Assembly (NCBI GenBank): GCA_963784995.1
Contig: CAWATZ010000024.1
Span: 124,001 to 188,000, forward strand
Direction: 5' to 3'
Source of the DNA: CAWATZ01 sp963784995
Lineage (GTDB): Bacteria > Planctomycetota > Planctomycetia > Gemmatales > Gemmataceae
Length of the DNA: 64,000 nucleotides
Position 1 is the stretch's first letter. Every line of letters starts with the position of its first letter. Positions 18,015 to 27,008 of this stretch are shown here, piece by piece. The notes beneath the pieces were generated by a model. That model saw only the letters and a list, made by a program, of their open reading frames with translations. It had not been told where the DNA came from and did not search any database. The position numbers were made by a program, and so were the translations under genes.

Positions 18015-18821
18015 TTACCCTTTTTTCAGCACGAAAGCCGTGTTCACGTTCACCTTCTTGTCGGCCGCGTAGTAGCCGCTGAGGTCTCCCTTGATGGTGA
18101 CCTTGTCGCCCTTCTTCAGCTCCTCCCAGTTCTGCTTGCTGACGGTACAACTCACCGTCAGCCCATCCGTGCCTGCCAGTTTCACCGTATGGAAGTCGCC
18201 CTTTTTCTCCTTGTCGGCCACCGTTCCTTCGAGGATGATCTCCTGAGAGTTGAGGTTCTCGATCTTGTACTTCTTCTTGGCGGCCTCGGCGTCCTTGGCG
18301 AATTCGCTGGTCAGCTCTTCGACCGTGACTTTGGGGGTTGTGCTCTTGTCCTCTTCCGTGAAGGTACACTGAGCCAGGGAAACGGCGAAGGCATTGACGC
18401 CGGTCACCTTGCCGACCACCTTGACCTTCTGGCCTTTGCCAAGCCAACCCACCTTGTCTTTCTCGCCGGCGACCGGCATGCACAGGACGTTCAAACCGAC
18501 CACGTCGGTGGGCTTCTTCTTGGCCCCGGTCAGATAGAAGCCCTTGTTGTCGGTCACAACCTGATTGGCGGTGTCCACCTTTCCTTGCAGCTCCACGACC
18601 TTGCCGTCGTACTTCGTCCCAGCGGCCTTCTGGTCGGCGAGCACCTCCTTGGCCAGCTCTTCCGCGGTGGTCTTGATCTCCGGATTCTTGGCGGCCCCGG
18701 AATCCGACACCTTCGGATTGCCTGGCCCTGGTTTTGACTCTGGTTTGCCACAACCGGCCACCAGCACCAGGCCCATCGCAAACAGGACAACGCGGATGGA
18801 ATAATGAGCGTTCTGGATCAC
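18015..18821 (-). CDS. lipoprotein with two OB-fold (tRNA_anti-like) domains
   Basis: A 268-residue predicted lipoprotein. The leader RVVLFAMGLVLVAGCGKPE has a lipobox (VAGC), so the mature protein would be lipid-anchored. Two similar modules follow, each starting with a helix (TTAEELAKEVLADQKAAGTKYDGK and VTVEELTSEFAKDAEAAKKK) and continuing with an OB-like beta barrel (KVVELQGKVDTANQVVTDNK, EIILEGTVADKEKKGDFHTV), as in the tRNA_anti-like family. The second closes with KKGDKVTIKGDLSGYYAA. Ligand unknown. I chose GTG 18821 because AGGAG lies 7 bases upstream and it leads directly into the lipoprotein signal; a longer in-frame extension has no such site. Confidence 0.75.
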   Translation of the reverse strand: MIQNAHYSIRVVLFAMGLVLVAGCGKPESKPGPGNPKVSDSGAAKNPEIKTTAEELAKEVLADQKAAGTKYDGKVVELQGKVDTANQVVTDNKGFYLTGAKKKPTDVVGLNVLCMPVAGEKDKVGWLGKGQKVKVVGKVTGVNAFAVSLAQCTFTEEDKSTTPKVTVEELTSEFAKDAEAAKKKYKIENLNSQEIILEGTVADKEKKGDFHTVKLAGTDGLTVSCTVSKQNWEELKKGDKVTIKGDLSGYYAADKKVNVNTAFVLKKG

Positions 18822-19322
18822 AATCAGTCTCCTGAGGTTGGATTGTCCGGCCCCATCCAGCAGCGTGCCATCAAGAGACGCTGCCGTTGAGTGCCCCAGG
18901 CCCTTCACCGGCCTTAACAGGATTGTAAGGAAACTCGATGGAACGGCAACCTTGGGAGAGAATCCAGACCTGGTCTATCGCCTGGACAAGCACTGCAGGG
19001 CCGCCTGTCGCCTCTCGTGTCAGCCGGGGGCCTCCGATGAAACGCCCCAGCAGGACAGTGTTGGGAGCCGGCTCCGAGGCGTCCAGCACCAACCGGCGGA
19101 CGTGTTGCAGCAGGATCTCGGGACTTGCGGCCATGGCGTGGCTCCTCGCGGTACGTGAGTGTTCATCTTATAGTGCCCGCGAGAAAGCCGGAAGCCACAC
19201 TCATTTTCTGGGGCAGCGGTGGGCCTCTTCCGTCCGATCCGATCGTTCCCAGCTTTCCGAGACCCCGGTCACGTGGTAGACAAAGGGTGAACCCCCGTCC
19301 CTGCAACTTCAGGAGACCTGCC
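18822..19322. other. 500-base gap holding only one doubtful small frame
   Basis: This lies between the divergently transcribed lipoprotein and kinase genes. Apart from the 87-codon minus-strand frame listed separately I see no gene. The plus-strand side must carry the kinase promoter; no clear -35/-10 pair was chosen. Confidence 0.4.
18871..19134 (-). CDS. hypothetical 87-residue protein, possible sigma-factor remnant
   Basis: A small frame with a good ribosome binding site (GAGGAG 8 bases before ATG on the minus strand). The N-terminal 35 residues (PEILLQHVRRLVLDASEPAPNT then VLLGRFI) recall the extreme N-terminus of planctomycete ECF sigma factors, which often start with a histidine/arginine helix followed by LLxRF. 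The rest (GGPAVLVQAIDQVWILSQGC) does not continue the sigma-2 domain. It could be a real small protein, a frameshifted remnant of a sigma factor, or chance coding. Confidence 0.35.
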   Translation of the reverse strand: MAASPEILLQHVRRLVLDASEPAPNTVLLGRFIGGPRLTREATGGPAVLVQAIDQVWILSQGCRSIEFPYNPVKAGEGPGALNGSVS

Positions 19323-22300
19323 ATGACCACCGAGAACCTGCCCTCCCGGAGCGGCAACCCCCTGGGGGACGACCTGCCGACGCTGCCCCCTCCCCCCGCC
19401 GGCCCCAATCCCCAGACTCTGCCCCACCCCACCGCGCCTGCCAGCGCGGCCACCCAGCCGCAGGGCCCGGGTCTGCCCACCGCTCTGCCCGACCGCCCGG
19501 CCGTGCCGGGATTTGCCATCGAGCAGGAGCTGGGGCGCGGCGGCATGGGCGTGGTCTACCAGGCGCGGCAGGTGAAGCTGAATCGCCTGGTCGCCCTGAA
19601 GATGATCCTGGCGGGCAGCCATGCCGGCGCTGCCGACCTGGAGCGCTTCCGCACCGAAGGGGAGTCCATCGCCCGCTTGCAGCACCCCAACATCGTGCAA
19701 ATCCACGAGGTCGGCGAGCAGGGGGGATTGCCGTTCTTCGCCCTGGAGTTCTGCGCGGGGGCAGTCTGGAGAAGAAGTTGTCCGGCACGCCGCTGCCGGC
19801 CGGCGAGGCGGCGGCCCTGGTGGCGACGCTGGCGCGGGCGATGCAGGCCGCCCACGACAAGGGGGTGCTGCACCGCGATCTCAAGCCGGCCAACGTGCTG
19901 CTGGCCGCCGACGGCACGCCCAAGATCGCCGACTTTGGTCTGGCCAAGAAGCTGGGCGAGGTGGGCCAGACGGGAACGGGGGTGGTAATGGGCACGCCCA
20001 GTTACATGGCCCCCGAGCAGGCGCGGGGCAACAGCAACGAACTGGGGCCGGCCTGCGACGTCTATGCCCTGGGGGCCATCCTGTACGAGTGCTTGACGGG
20101 CCGGCCGCCGTTCAAGGCCGCGACGCCTTTCGACACGGTGCTGCAGGTGGTCAGCGAGGATCCGGTGCCACCCCAGCAGCTGAACGCGAAGGTGCCGCGG
20201 GACCTGGAGACCATTTGCCTGAAGTGCCTGCACAAGGAGCCGGGCCAGCGTTATGCGGATTGCCAGGCCCTGGCCGACGACCTGGGCCGGTTCCTGAACG
20301 GCGCGCCGATCAGCGCCCGGCCGATGGGAGCGGTGGAACGGCTGGGGCGCTGGGTGCGGAAGAACCCGGTGGTGGCCAGCCTGTCGGCCGCCATCTTGCT
20401 GCTGATCGTCACGGGCACGGGCCTGGTGACCTGGCAGTGGCAGCAGGCCCTCGCCGCCCTGAGCCGGGCCGACCGGGAGCAGAAACAGCGGGCCCTGGCC
20501 CAGCTCTCAGCCCTGCGCGACGCCGCCCCGGGAGCGGTCCCGGGCATCCTCGCCGATCTCGAAGCCAACCGCGACGACATCCTGCCGCGCCTTCGCGAAC
20601 TGTGGCAGCAGCAAGACGTCCCGCCGGCCGCCCGCATGCGGTTGGCCCTGGCGCTGCTGCCGGTCGAGCCGGAATCCGTCCGCGGACCGCTGCGCGACTG
20701 GATGCTCCGGGCCGACGATCCGGCGGAAGTCCTGCTGGTGCGCGACGCCCTGGCGCAGGACGCGGCCGACCTCACCGACGGCCTGTGGCAGCGGGTCGAG
20801 GAGGGCAAGACGCCGGCGGAGCGCTTCCGGGCCCTGGCGGCCCTGGCCCGCTTCGACCCCGGCAGTCCGCGCTGGGCCCGGGCGGCGCCGGCCGCGGTGG
20901 AGCAGTTGCTGTCGGCCGACCCGCTGTACCTCGGTCTGTGGGTGGCCGGGCTGCGGCCGGCCCGGCAAGCCCTGATCGAACCGCTGAGCGAGGTCTTTCG
21001 CGGCCAGCGCTTGCCCGAGCTGCGTCTGACGGCTGCCATCGTGCTGACCGATTATGCGACCGATCAACCCGCCGTACTGGTGCAACTGCTGCTGGACGCC
21101 GAGCCGAAACAGTTCGCCCTGCTCCGGCCGGTGCTGGAGAAGCATCGGTCGGAGGCCGTCCGCTACCTGCGGCAAATCGTGGCCCACGGCGCGTTCGCCG
21201 GGATGGAGCGTGCCGCCCTGCCCCGGCAGCAGGCCCAGGCCGCCGTGACGCTCCTCTGTCTGCAAGACAGCGAGCCGGTCTGGCCTCTCTTCCGGCACAG
21301 CCCCGACCCCGAGGCACGCTCGTACCTGCTTGAGCAGGCGGGCTTGCTCCGTGTCGATCCCCGGCTGCTGGTGCAGCGTCTGGAGCAGGAGACGGACGTG
21401 TCGGCCCGGCGGGCGCTGATCCTCTCCCTGGGCGAATACCCCGCCGAGCAGCTGCCCGACGAGTTCCGCCAGCCGCTGACCCGGAAGCTGCTCGACTGGT
21501 ATCGGGACGATCCCGATCCGGGCCTCCACGCGGCCATTGACTGGTTGCTGCGGTCCGGCCGGGAAGGTCCCAGGCCACGGCCTCTGGACTGGGGGCAGGC
21601 CAAGCAACTGCGGCAAATGGACGAGGAACGGAAGCAGCGCGACCCGGACGGACCACGACGCTGGTACGTCAACGGCCAGGGACAGACGCTGGTGCTGGTG
21701 CCGGGACCGGTCGAGTTTCGCATGGGCTCACCACCCTCCGAGCCGGGACGCGGAGACGACGAGGAGACGCCGCACCTGGAGAAGATTAATCGAAGTTTTG
21801 CCCTGGCGTGCAAACCGGTGACCGTCGAGCAGTTCCAGCGCTTCCTCAAGGACCGGCCGGAGGTCAAGCACGATCACGTCAAGCGTTACAGTCCGGACCC
21901 GGAGGGACCGATCGTGAACGTGACGTGGTTCGAGGCGGCCCAGTATTGCAACTGGCTGAGCGCGAAGGAAGGGATTCCCCGGCAAGAGTGGTGCTACCCG
22001 GAGAAGATCGACGAAGGAACGAAACTCGATCCGGATTATCTGAAACGCACGGGCTATCGCCTGCCCACCGAAGCCGAGTGGGAGTACGGCTGCCGCGCCG
22101 GGGCCTTGACCAGTCGCTGCTATGGATCGTCGCTGGAGTTATTGCAGCGCTATGCCTGGCATCTGAAGAACAGTGACGATCGCGCCTGGCCGGTGGGCCA
22201 GAAGCGGCCCAACGACCTGGGCCTGTTCGACGTGCATGGCAGTGTCTGGAACTGGTGTCAGCAAAGCGGCGGGGGAAATTCATCTGGGGCAGCAGGCCAA

Positions 22301-22480
22301 ACCGCGGCGGACAAGAAAGAGGACGTTCAAAAAGGTCCAGGCGGCTTGAGCCTTGCCTTGCGAGGCGGCGCGTTCAACTTTGGGCCGGCGGAGCACGTGC
22401 ACTGCGCCCTCCGCATCCAGGACGTCGCACCGTCGTATCCCAACAACGCCATTGGCTTGCGGCTCGCCAGGACCCGTTAG
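19323..22480 (+). CDS. Ser/Thr protein kinase with TM segment and FGE-sulfatase-like domain, frameshifted
   Basis: A Hanks-type kinase of about 1,050 residues. After a Pro-rich N-terminus the kinase domain (about residues 60-320) shows GRGGMGVVYQA, the ATP Lys in VALKMI, HRDLKPANVLL, ADFGLAKK and APEQARG, so it looks active. A membrane helix (NPVVASLSAAILLLIVTG) separates it from a HEAT-like helical region and a C-terminal formylglycine-generating-enzyme/SUMF1-like domain (MGSPPSEPGRGDDEETPH, YRLPTEAEWEYGCRAG, LALRGGAFNFG). That last domain lacks the first of the paired catalytic cysteines of true FGE, so a binding role is more likely than sulfatase activation. One frameshift near 19760 is explained by a missing G in a G-run (expected CAGGSLEKKLSG). 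The stop overlaps the stop of the convergent FHA gene. Confidence 0.87.
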
Positions 22481-23718
22481 GCCGTCACGCCCTGCAACCG
22501 GCCAACCTTCTCCAGCTCCTCGACCAGGTCGTCCGCGGTCTGGTAGCGGTCCTCGGGACGCTTGGCCAGCAGTTTCAGCACCACCCCCTCGAAGCGGGAC
22601 GGGATCGACATTTGATACTTGGTCGGCTTGACCGGCTCGGCCTGGCGGATCTTGGTGATCTTCTCGACCAGGTTGGCACCCTCGAACGGCGGCCGGCCCG
22701 TGAGCAGGGCGTAGACGGTGGCCCCGAGGCTGTACAGGTCGGATCGGCCATCGACCAGGTTCATGTCGCCGCGGGTCCGCTCCGGCGACATGCAGTTGAC
22801 GTCGCCGAGGATCTCGCCGGGCTTGGTGATCTGCTTGGCCAGGGTGCCTTCGATGGCCTTGGCCAGCATCAGGTCGTTGAGCTTGGCCTGTTTGTCGGTG
22901 GCTTGCAGCAGGATGTTGTGCGGGCAGACGCCGCGGTGGATGACCTGGTGGCTGTGGGCGTAAGCCAGGGCGCGGCCGACGTGCAGGGCCACGCGGTAGG
23001 CGTTGCGCCAGTCGAGCATGCCGGCCACCCCGAGACGGGCGATGGTCTGGGTCAGCACCTCGCCGCTGACGTACTCCATCGCCACCCAGCAGTACGGCCC
23101 GGTCTTGCCGGCCCCGTAGACAGTCACCAGGTTGGGGTGGCGCAGCGGCAGCACCGTTTTCATCGCCCGGATAAAGCGCTGCATCTCCTCGTCGTTGTTC
23201 GAGAATTCGGGCAACAGCACCTTGAGGGCGACCGAGCGATTGCCGTTCTGGGGGTCGTTGGCGAAGAAGACCATGCCGGTCTGCCCTTGGCCGAGGATGT
23301 AGCCGATCTCGTAATGTGCCAGGGTCTTGCCGAACAGGTCCGCCAGCTTGCCGACATTGGGCGCCGGCGCGGCCGGGGCAGCGCCCGCGGCCTGGGCAGC
23401 TCCCAGGGCAATCGACAGCGGCATGTCGCCGACCTGCAAGCGCATCTGCGTGTCCCCGACCTGGACGACGTCGCCCAGTTTCAAGGCTTGCTTTTTGACG
23501 GGGTTGCCGTTGACCAGCACGCCGCCGCTGCCGCCATTGTCGATGACGGTGACCTTGTCGCCCTGAAGCAGGATCTCGGCGTGGTTACGCGAGACACGGG
23601 GATCGGTCAGCCGATAGGTGGCAGCGGGGCCGCGGCCCAGCAGCAAGTTCGGGCCAGAGACGATGGTCAGGGCCTGGTCCTTGTCCGGACCGGCGATCAC
23701 GAGCAATTGGAGAGGCAT
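22477..23718 (-). CDS. FHA domain-pseudokinase fusion
   Basis: A 413-residue protein with an N-terminal FHA domain (LLLGRGPAATYRLTDPRVSR, NHAEILL, NGNPV; phosphothreonine-binding fold, residues about 1-95), an Ala/Pro linker and a Hanks-type kinase domain (about 115-405). The glycine loop is ILGQGQTGMVFFA and the ATP Lys is present (SVALKVLLPEF). The catalytic loop reads HRGVCPHNILL, with Gly in place of the catalytic Asp, and the DFG motif is NDLMLAK, so phosphotransfer is unlikely: a predicted pseudokinase that could act as a phospho-dependent scaffold. Its 3' end overlaps the stop of the convergent active kinase by four bases, which makes a partnership plausible. ATG 23718 has GAGG upstream; a GTG five codons earlier is also possible. 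Confidence 0.85.
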   Translation of the reverse strand: MPLQLLVIAGPDKDQALTIVSGPNLLLGRGPAATYRLTDPRVSRNHAEILLQGDKVTVIDNGGSGGVLVNGNPVKKQALKLGDVVQVGDTQMRLQVGDMPLSIALGAAQAAGAAPAAPAPNVGKLADLFGKTLAHYEIGYILGQGQTGMVFFANDPQNGNRSVALKVLLPEFSNNDEEMQRFIRAMKTVLPLRHPNLVTVYGAGKTGPYCWVAMEYVSGEVLTQTIARLGVAGMLDWRNAYRVALHVGRALAYAHSHQVIHRGVCPHNILLQATDKQAKLNDLMLAKAIEGTLAKQITKPGEILGDVNCMSPERTRGDMNLVDGRSDLYSLGATVYALLTGRPPFEGANLVEKITKIRQAEPVKPTKYQMSIPSRFEGVVLKLLAKRPEDRYQTADDLVEELEKVGRLQGVTA

Positions 23719-23933
23719 GGCATGGCCTCGCACTCAAGGGAACGGGGACAACAGTGTCCATTCGAGTGTGTCCGACCGGAAAGGGTGTGTCAAGAGGAGA
23801 GCGGGAAAGGCTGCGCATTCTTCTTGCGCGTGCCTGGCTTTCCCCAAAAGCCATTTCGGCTTATGCACAAATCCTGCTTCAACCGATAAAAGTGATAAAG
23901 TCAGAGCGGGAGAGCGGATGGGAGGGTAAGGGC

Positions 23934-25519
23934 ATGGCGGCGCGCAGATTGCTGCTGGTTCTGCTGGCAGCAGTGGTCGGGTGCCAGACCTACCCGATGA
24001 GCCGCCCGCCCGATCCCGGATCGGCGAGGACACCGCCCGCAGGGATCCCGGCAGCGACCTCGGACATTCTCCCCTGTGCGGCCTCCGCTCCTGCATCCGC
24101 CGCGGCAACCGGGACGGTCGCCGCGGCGAATCCGGAATCGATCGAGACTCTCTCGCCGCCGAGAAAGGATGACGCACCGGCCGGGGGCTGTCCGCTGCCG
24201 CTGCCGGGACCCGGCCTGCAGGTGCTGACCCTGGCTGATCTCGAACAAATGGCCCTGGGGAACAATCCGACCCTTCCTCAGGCGGGGGCCCTGGTGCAGC
24301 AGCAGGAGGGGCTGATGGTCCAGGCGGGCCTGTACCCCAATCCCCAGGCGGGATACGTCCGCACCGACGCCGACCAGGCAGGGCAGAGCCAGACCGCCGG
24401 CGTGTTTCTCGGTCAAGAGATCATCACGGCCGGCAAACTCCTCCTGGCTGTCAAGGCGGAGAAGGAGGACGTGCAAGTCCGCAACTGGCAGTTGAACGCC
24501 CAGCAGCTGCGCGTCCTGAATGACCTGCGGATTCGCTTCTGCGAGGTGCTGGGGGCCCAGCAGGCAGTCCAGGCCAGCAAGGAGTTGGTGGGTCTGGCCG
24601 AGGAGGGCGTCAGCGCTGCTGAGAAGCTGCTGGAAGCAAAACAGGGGACGCGGCCCGACGTCCTGCAGGCCAGGATGCAGCTCAGCCTGATCCGCACCTC
24701 GCTCCAGGACGCGGAGTACCGCCACCGCAGCGCCTGGCGGCATCTGACCAACATCGTCGGGGTTCCCGACCTGCCGCCGACGCCCCTGGCCGGCCGACTG
24801 GAAGACGGCATCCCGGAGCTGGACGAGAAGCAAAGCCTCCAGCGGCTGCTCACCAGCAGTCCGTTGCTGAAAGCGCAGGAGGCCGAGATCCGGGCCGCGG
24901 AGATCGAAATCAAGCTGGCCCGGCGCAGGCAGTCCCCAACGTCAGCGCCCAGGTGGTGATCCAGCGCGATCACATCGAGAAGTTCAGCAGCGTCAGCACG
25001 TTCCTGGCCATGCCGGTCCCTCTGTTTAATCGCAACCAGGGGAATATCATCAATGCCAGGGGCGTGCTGGTGCAGCAGCAGAAGGAGTACGAACGCCTCC
25101 GCCTGGCACTGAGCGATCAGCTGGCCACGTCCTTCCGCACTTACCTGACCCTGCGGGCGCAGGCCCAGCGGCTGGAGAAAGAAGTCCTGCCCCTGGCGAA
25201 GGAGAACCTGGAGCTGACCACCCAGGCCTACAAGGCCGGGCGGATCGACTTCCTGCGGGTCCTGAACGCGCACCAGTCGTACTTCCAGGCGAACCTGGCC
25301 CAGATCGAGATCTTCACCGAGCTGCACAAGGTGGTGGTCGAGATTCAGGGACTCCAGTTGACCGGCGGTCTGAATCCGACGGAGATTGGCACCGCGCTGC
25401 AGACGACGCCGGGCGCCGGCACAAGCGGCCTGCGCGGCGTCCTGTTGCAGCAGCTCCAGGAACAGAAGGGGACAGGCCCCCGGAACCTTCCGGGCGTCAT
25501 CCAGGCCGGAGAGAAGTGA
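23934..25519 (+). CDS. outer-membrane efflux lipoprotein, TolC/CusC type, frameshifted
   Basis: The outer-membrane channel of a tripartite efflux pump. A lipoprotein signal (RLLLVLLAAVVGCQTYP) ends at Cys 17. A Pro/Ala/Ser-rich stretch of about 70 residues precedes the TolC-type repeat: LTLADLEQMALGNNPTLPQA, GLYPNPQAGYV, then long helices (QAVQASKELVGLAEEGVSAA) and the second repeat after the break (VPLFNRNQGNIINARGVLVQ). One frameshift near 24930 is repaired by one G (cggcgcagg to cggcggcagg), giving RRQAVPNVSAQVVIQRDH. About 528 codons. ATG 23934 is preceded by GGAGGG. It is the first gene of the efflux operon, 34 bases before the membrane-fusion gene. Confidence 0.87.
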
Positions 25520-25553
25520 GCCGGCTTTGATCGAGACAACAAGGAACCTCTTC

Positions 25554-26906
25554 ATGCGTCCGCTGCTTGCTCTGCTCAAGTGGTCCCTGGCCCTGGGGCT
25601 GATCGGGAGCGTGTTGTTTGGCCTCTACCTGGTCCACCTCAAGGCGCGGGGCGAGCGGAACCGGGAAACGGCTGGCGGCGACACGATCGAGTCCCCGAGG
25701 TTGCCCCGAGCCGGTGTCGTGGACCTCGAAGAAGACGAGGCCGAGCGTTATGGCCTGGAAGTGCAGCCAGGCCGGGCGGTCCCCTGGTACGCGCGGGTGT
25801 CGGTCTGCGGCCGGGTGGTTCCCAACCCCCAGGCCAGCGCTGAAATCCGTTCTCCTTTTGCCGGCGTGCTGCGGGCGGCGTCTGGTTCCTGGCCCACACT
25901 CGGACAGCACGTCCGAGCCGGGCAGACACTCGGCCGGGTGGACGTCCGGGTGGGGCCGGAGGTCCGGCTCGACCTGGAGAACAAGCTCGCCGAGGCACGC
26001 ATTCGCCAGCAGGGGGCCGAGGAAGAAGTCAAGCTTCAGCAAAGCCGGGCCGACAGCCTCAAGAGTGTGACTTCCCAGCAAATCCTCTCCCGGGGGGAGC
26101 TGGACGCCGCGCTGATCCAGCTGGCCCAGGCGAAGAACCAGCTGGCCACCGCCAAGGCGGCCGCGGAGCTGTGGCAGAAGGCCCTGCGCGAGGTCGAGCG
26201 CCACAACGACGATGCCGGCTCTCCCTGGAGCCAGCCGCTGCTGGCGCCGGCGGAGGGAGAAGTCACCGATCTGGCGGGCCGGCCGGGGATGGCCACCGAG
26301 GCCGGCGCCTCGGTGCTCACCCTGGTGGACTTCCGCCGCCCCCTGATTCGCCTCGACCTTCCCCCGGAAGTCCTCGCGCAGGGCGGACCGCCCCGGCAGG
26401 TGCAGGTGCAGATCCCCATCGCCTCCTTACCCTCCCTGGGCGGTGTCCTGAACTCCTCCCAGGCCGACAAGTCCCCGCCGTTGGTCGAAGCTCATCTTGC
26501 CGGCCCCGCGCCACGAATCGACGTGACCTCCCAGTTCGTGAGCTACTGGTATGAGCCTCGCCTTCCCGTTCCAGGAGAGAGCGCCGGCAGCGCCCTCTGG
26601 CGGCCGGGAGTGCAGGTGACGGCCGAGGTGCGGCCCGCGGGGGCGGGCCGGCAGGCGGCCATCGCCGTGCCGGCCCGGGCCATTCTGTACCACGAGGGCC
26701 GGCCGCTGGTTTACGTACGCATCAGTCCCGAGAAGTTCCAGCGCCGCGAAGTCCGTCTGCTGGGACGCGAGGGAGACAGCTGGGTCCTTGCTCCCCGGCA
26801 GGGCGACCTGCCCGTCGGAGTCACGGTGGGAGAGGCGGTGGTCACCCACGCGGCCCAGGTTCTCCTCTCGAAGGAATTCCTCGTCGGCGCGGCGGACAAC
26901 GACTGA
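25554..26906 (+). CDS. efflux RND periplasmic adaptor (membrane fusion protein), CusB/HlyD type
   Basis: A 450-residue membrane fusion protein linking the RND pump to the outer-membrane channel. It has an N-terminal membrane anchor (LLALLKWSLALGLIGSVLFG), a lipoyl half (VCGRVVPNPQASAEIRSPFA), a helical hairpin of about 70 residues (ENKLAEARIRQQGAEEEVKL), the second lipoyl half (PWSQPLLAPAEGEVTDLAGR) and beta-barrel/membrane-proximal domains (AIAVPARAILYHEGRPLVYV). No Met-rich metal motif is obvious. ATG 25554 has AAGGA upstream. The frame is intact, unlike its upstream partner. The stop is followed directly by a GTGACAAGG repeat tract. Confidence 0.9.
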   Translation: MRPLLALLKWSLALGLIGSVLFGLYLVHLKARGERNRETAGGDTIESPRLPRAGVVDLEEDEAERYGLEVQPGRAVPWYARVSVCGRVVPNPQASAEIRSPFAGVLRAASGSWPTLGQHVRAGQTLGRVDVRVGPEVRLDLENKLAEARIRQQGAEEEVKLQQSRADSLKSVTSQQILSRGELDAALIQLAQAKNQLATAKAAAELWQKALREVERHNDDAGSPWSQPLLAPAEGEVTDLAGRPGMATEAGASVLTLVDFRRPLIRLDLPPEVLAQGGPPRQVQVQIPIASLPSLGGVLNSSQADKSPPLVEAHLAGPAPRIDVTSQFVSYWYEPRLPVPGESAGSALWRPGVQVTAEVRPAGAGRQAAIAVPARAILYHEGRPLVYVRISPEKFQRREVRLLGREGDSWVLAPRQGDLPVGVTVGEAVVTHAAQVLLSKEFLVGAADND

Positions 26907-26969
26907 CAAGGTGACAGGGTGACAAGGTGACAAGGTGACAAAGACACCGGACGATGTCACCCTGTCATC
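26906..26969. repeat. GTGACAAGG tandem repeat and imperfect palindrome upstream of the RND gene
   Basis: Four tandem or near-tandem units of gtgacaagg (one variant gtgacaggg) begin at the stop codon of the adaptor gene. An inverted copy (tgtcaccctgtca, about 26955-26967) follows. The same unit forms the palindrome at the other end of the RND gene. Confidence 0.8.
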
Positions 26970-27008
26970 GGATGAAGGCCTGCTTCTTCAGCGAGAGCGA
27001 ATTCTTCC

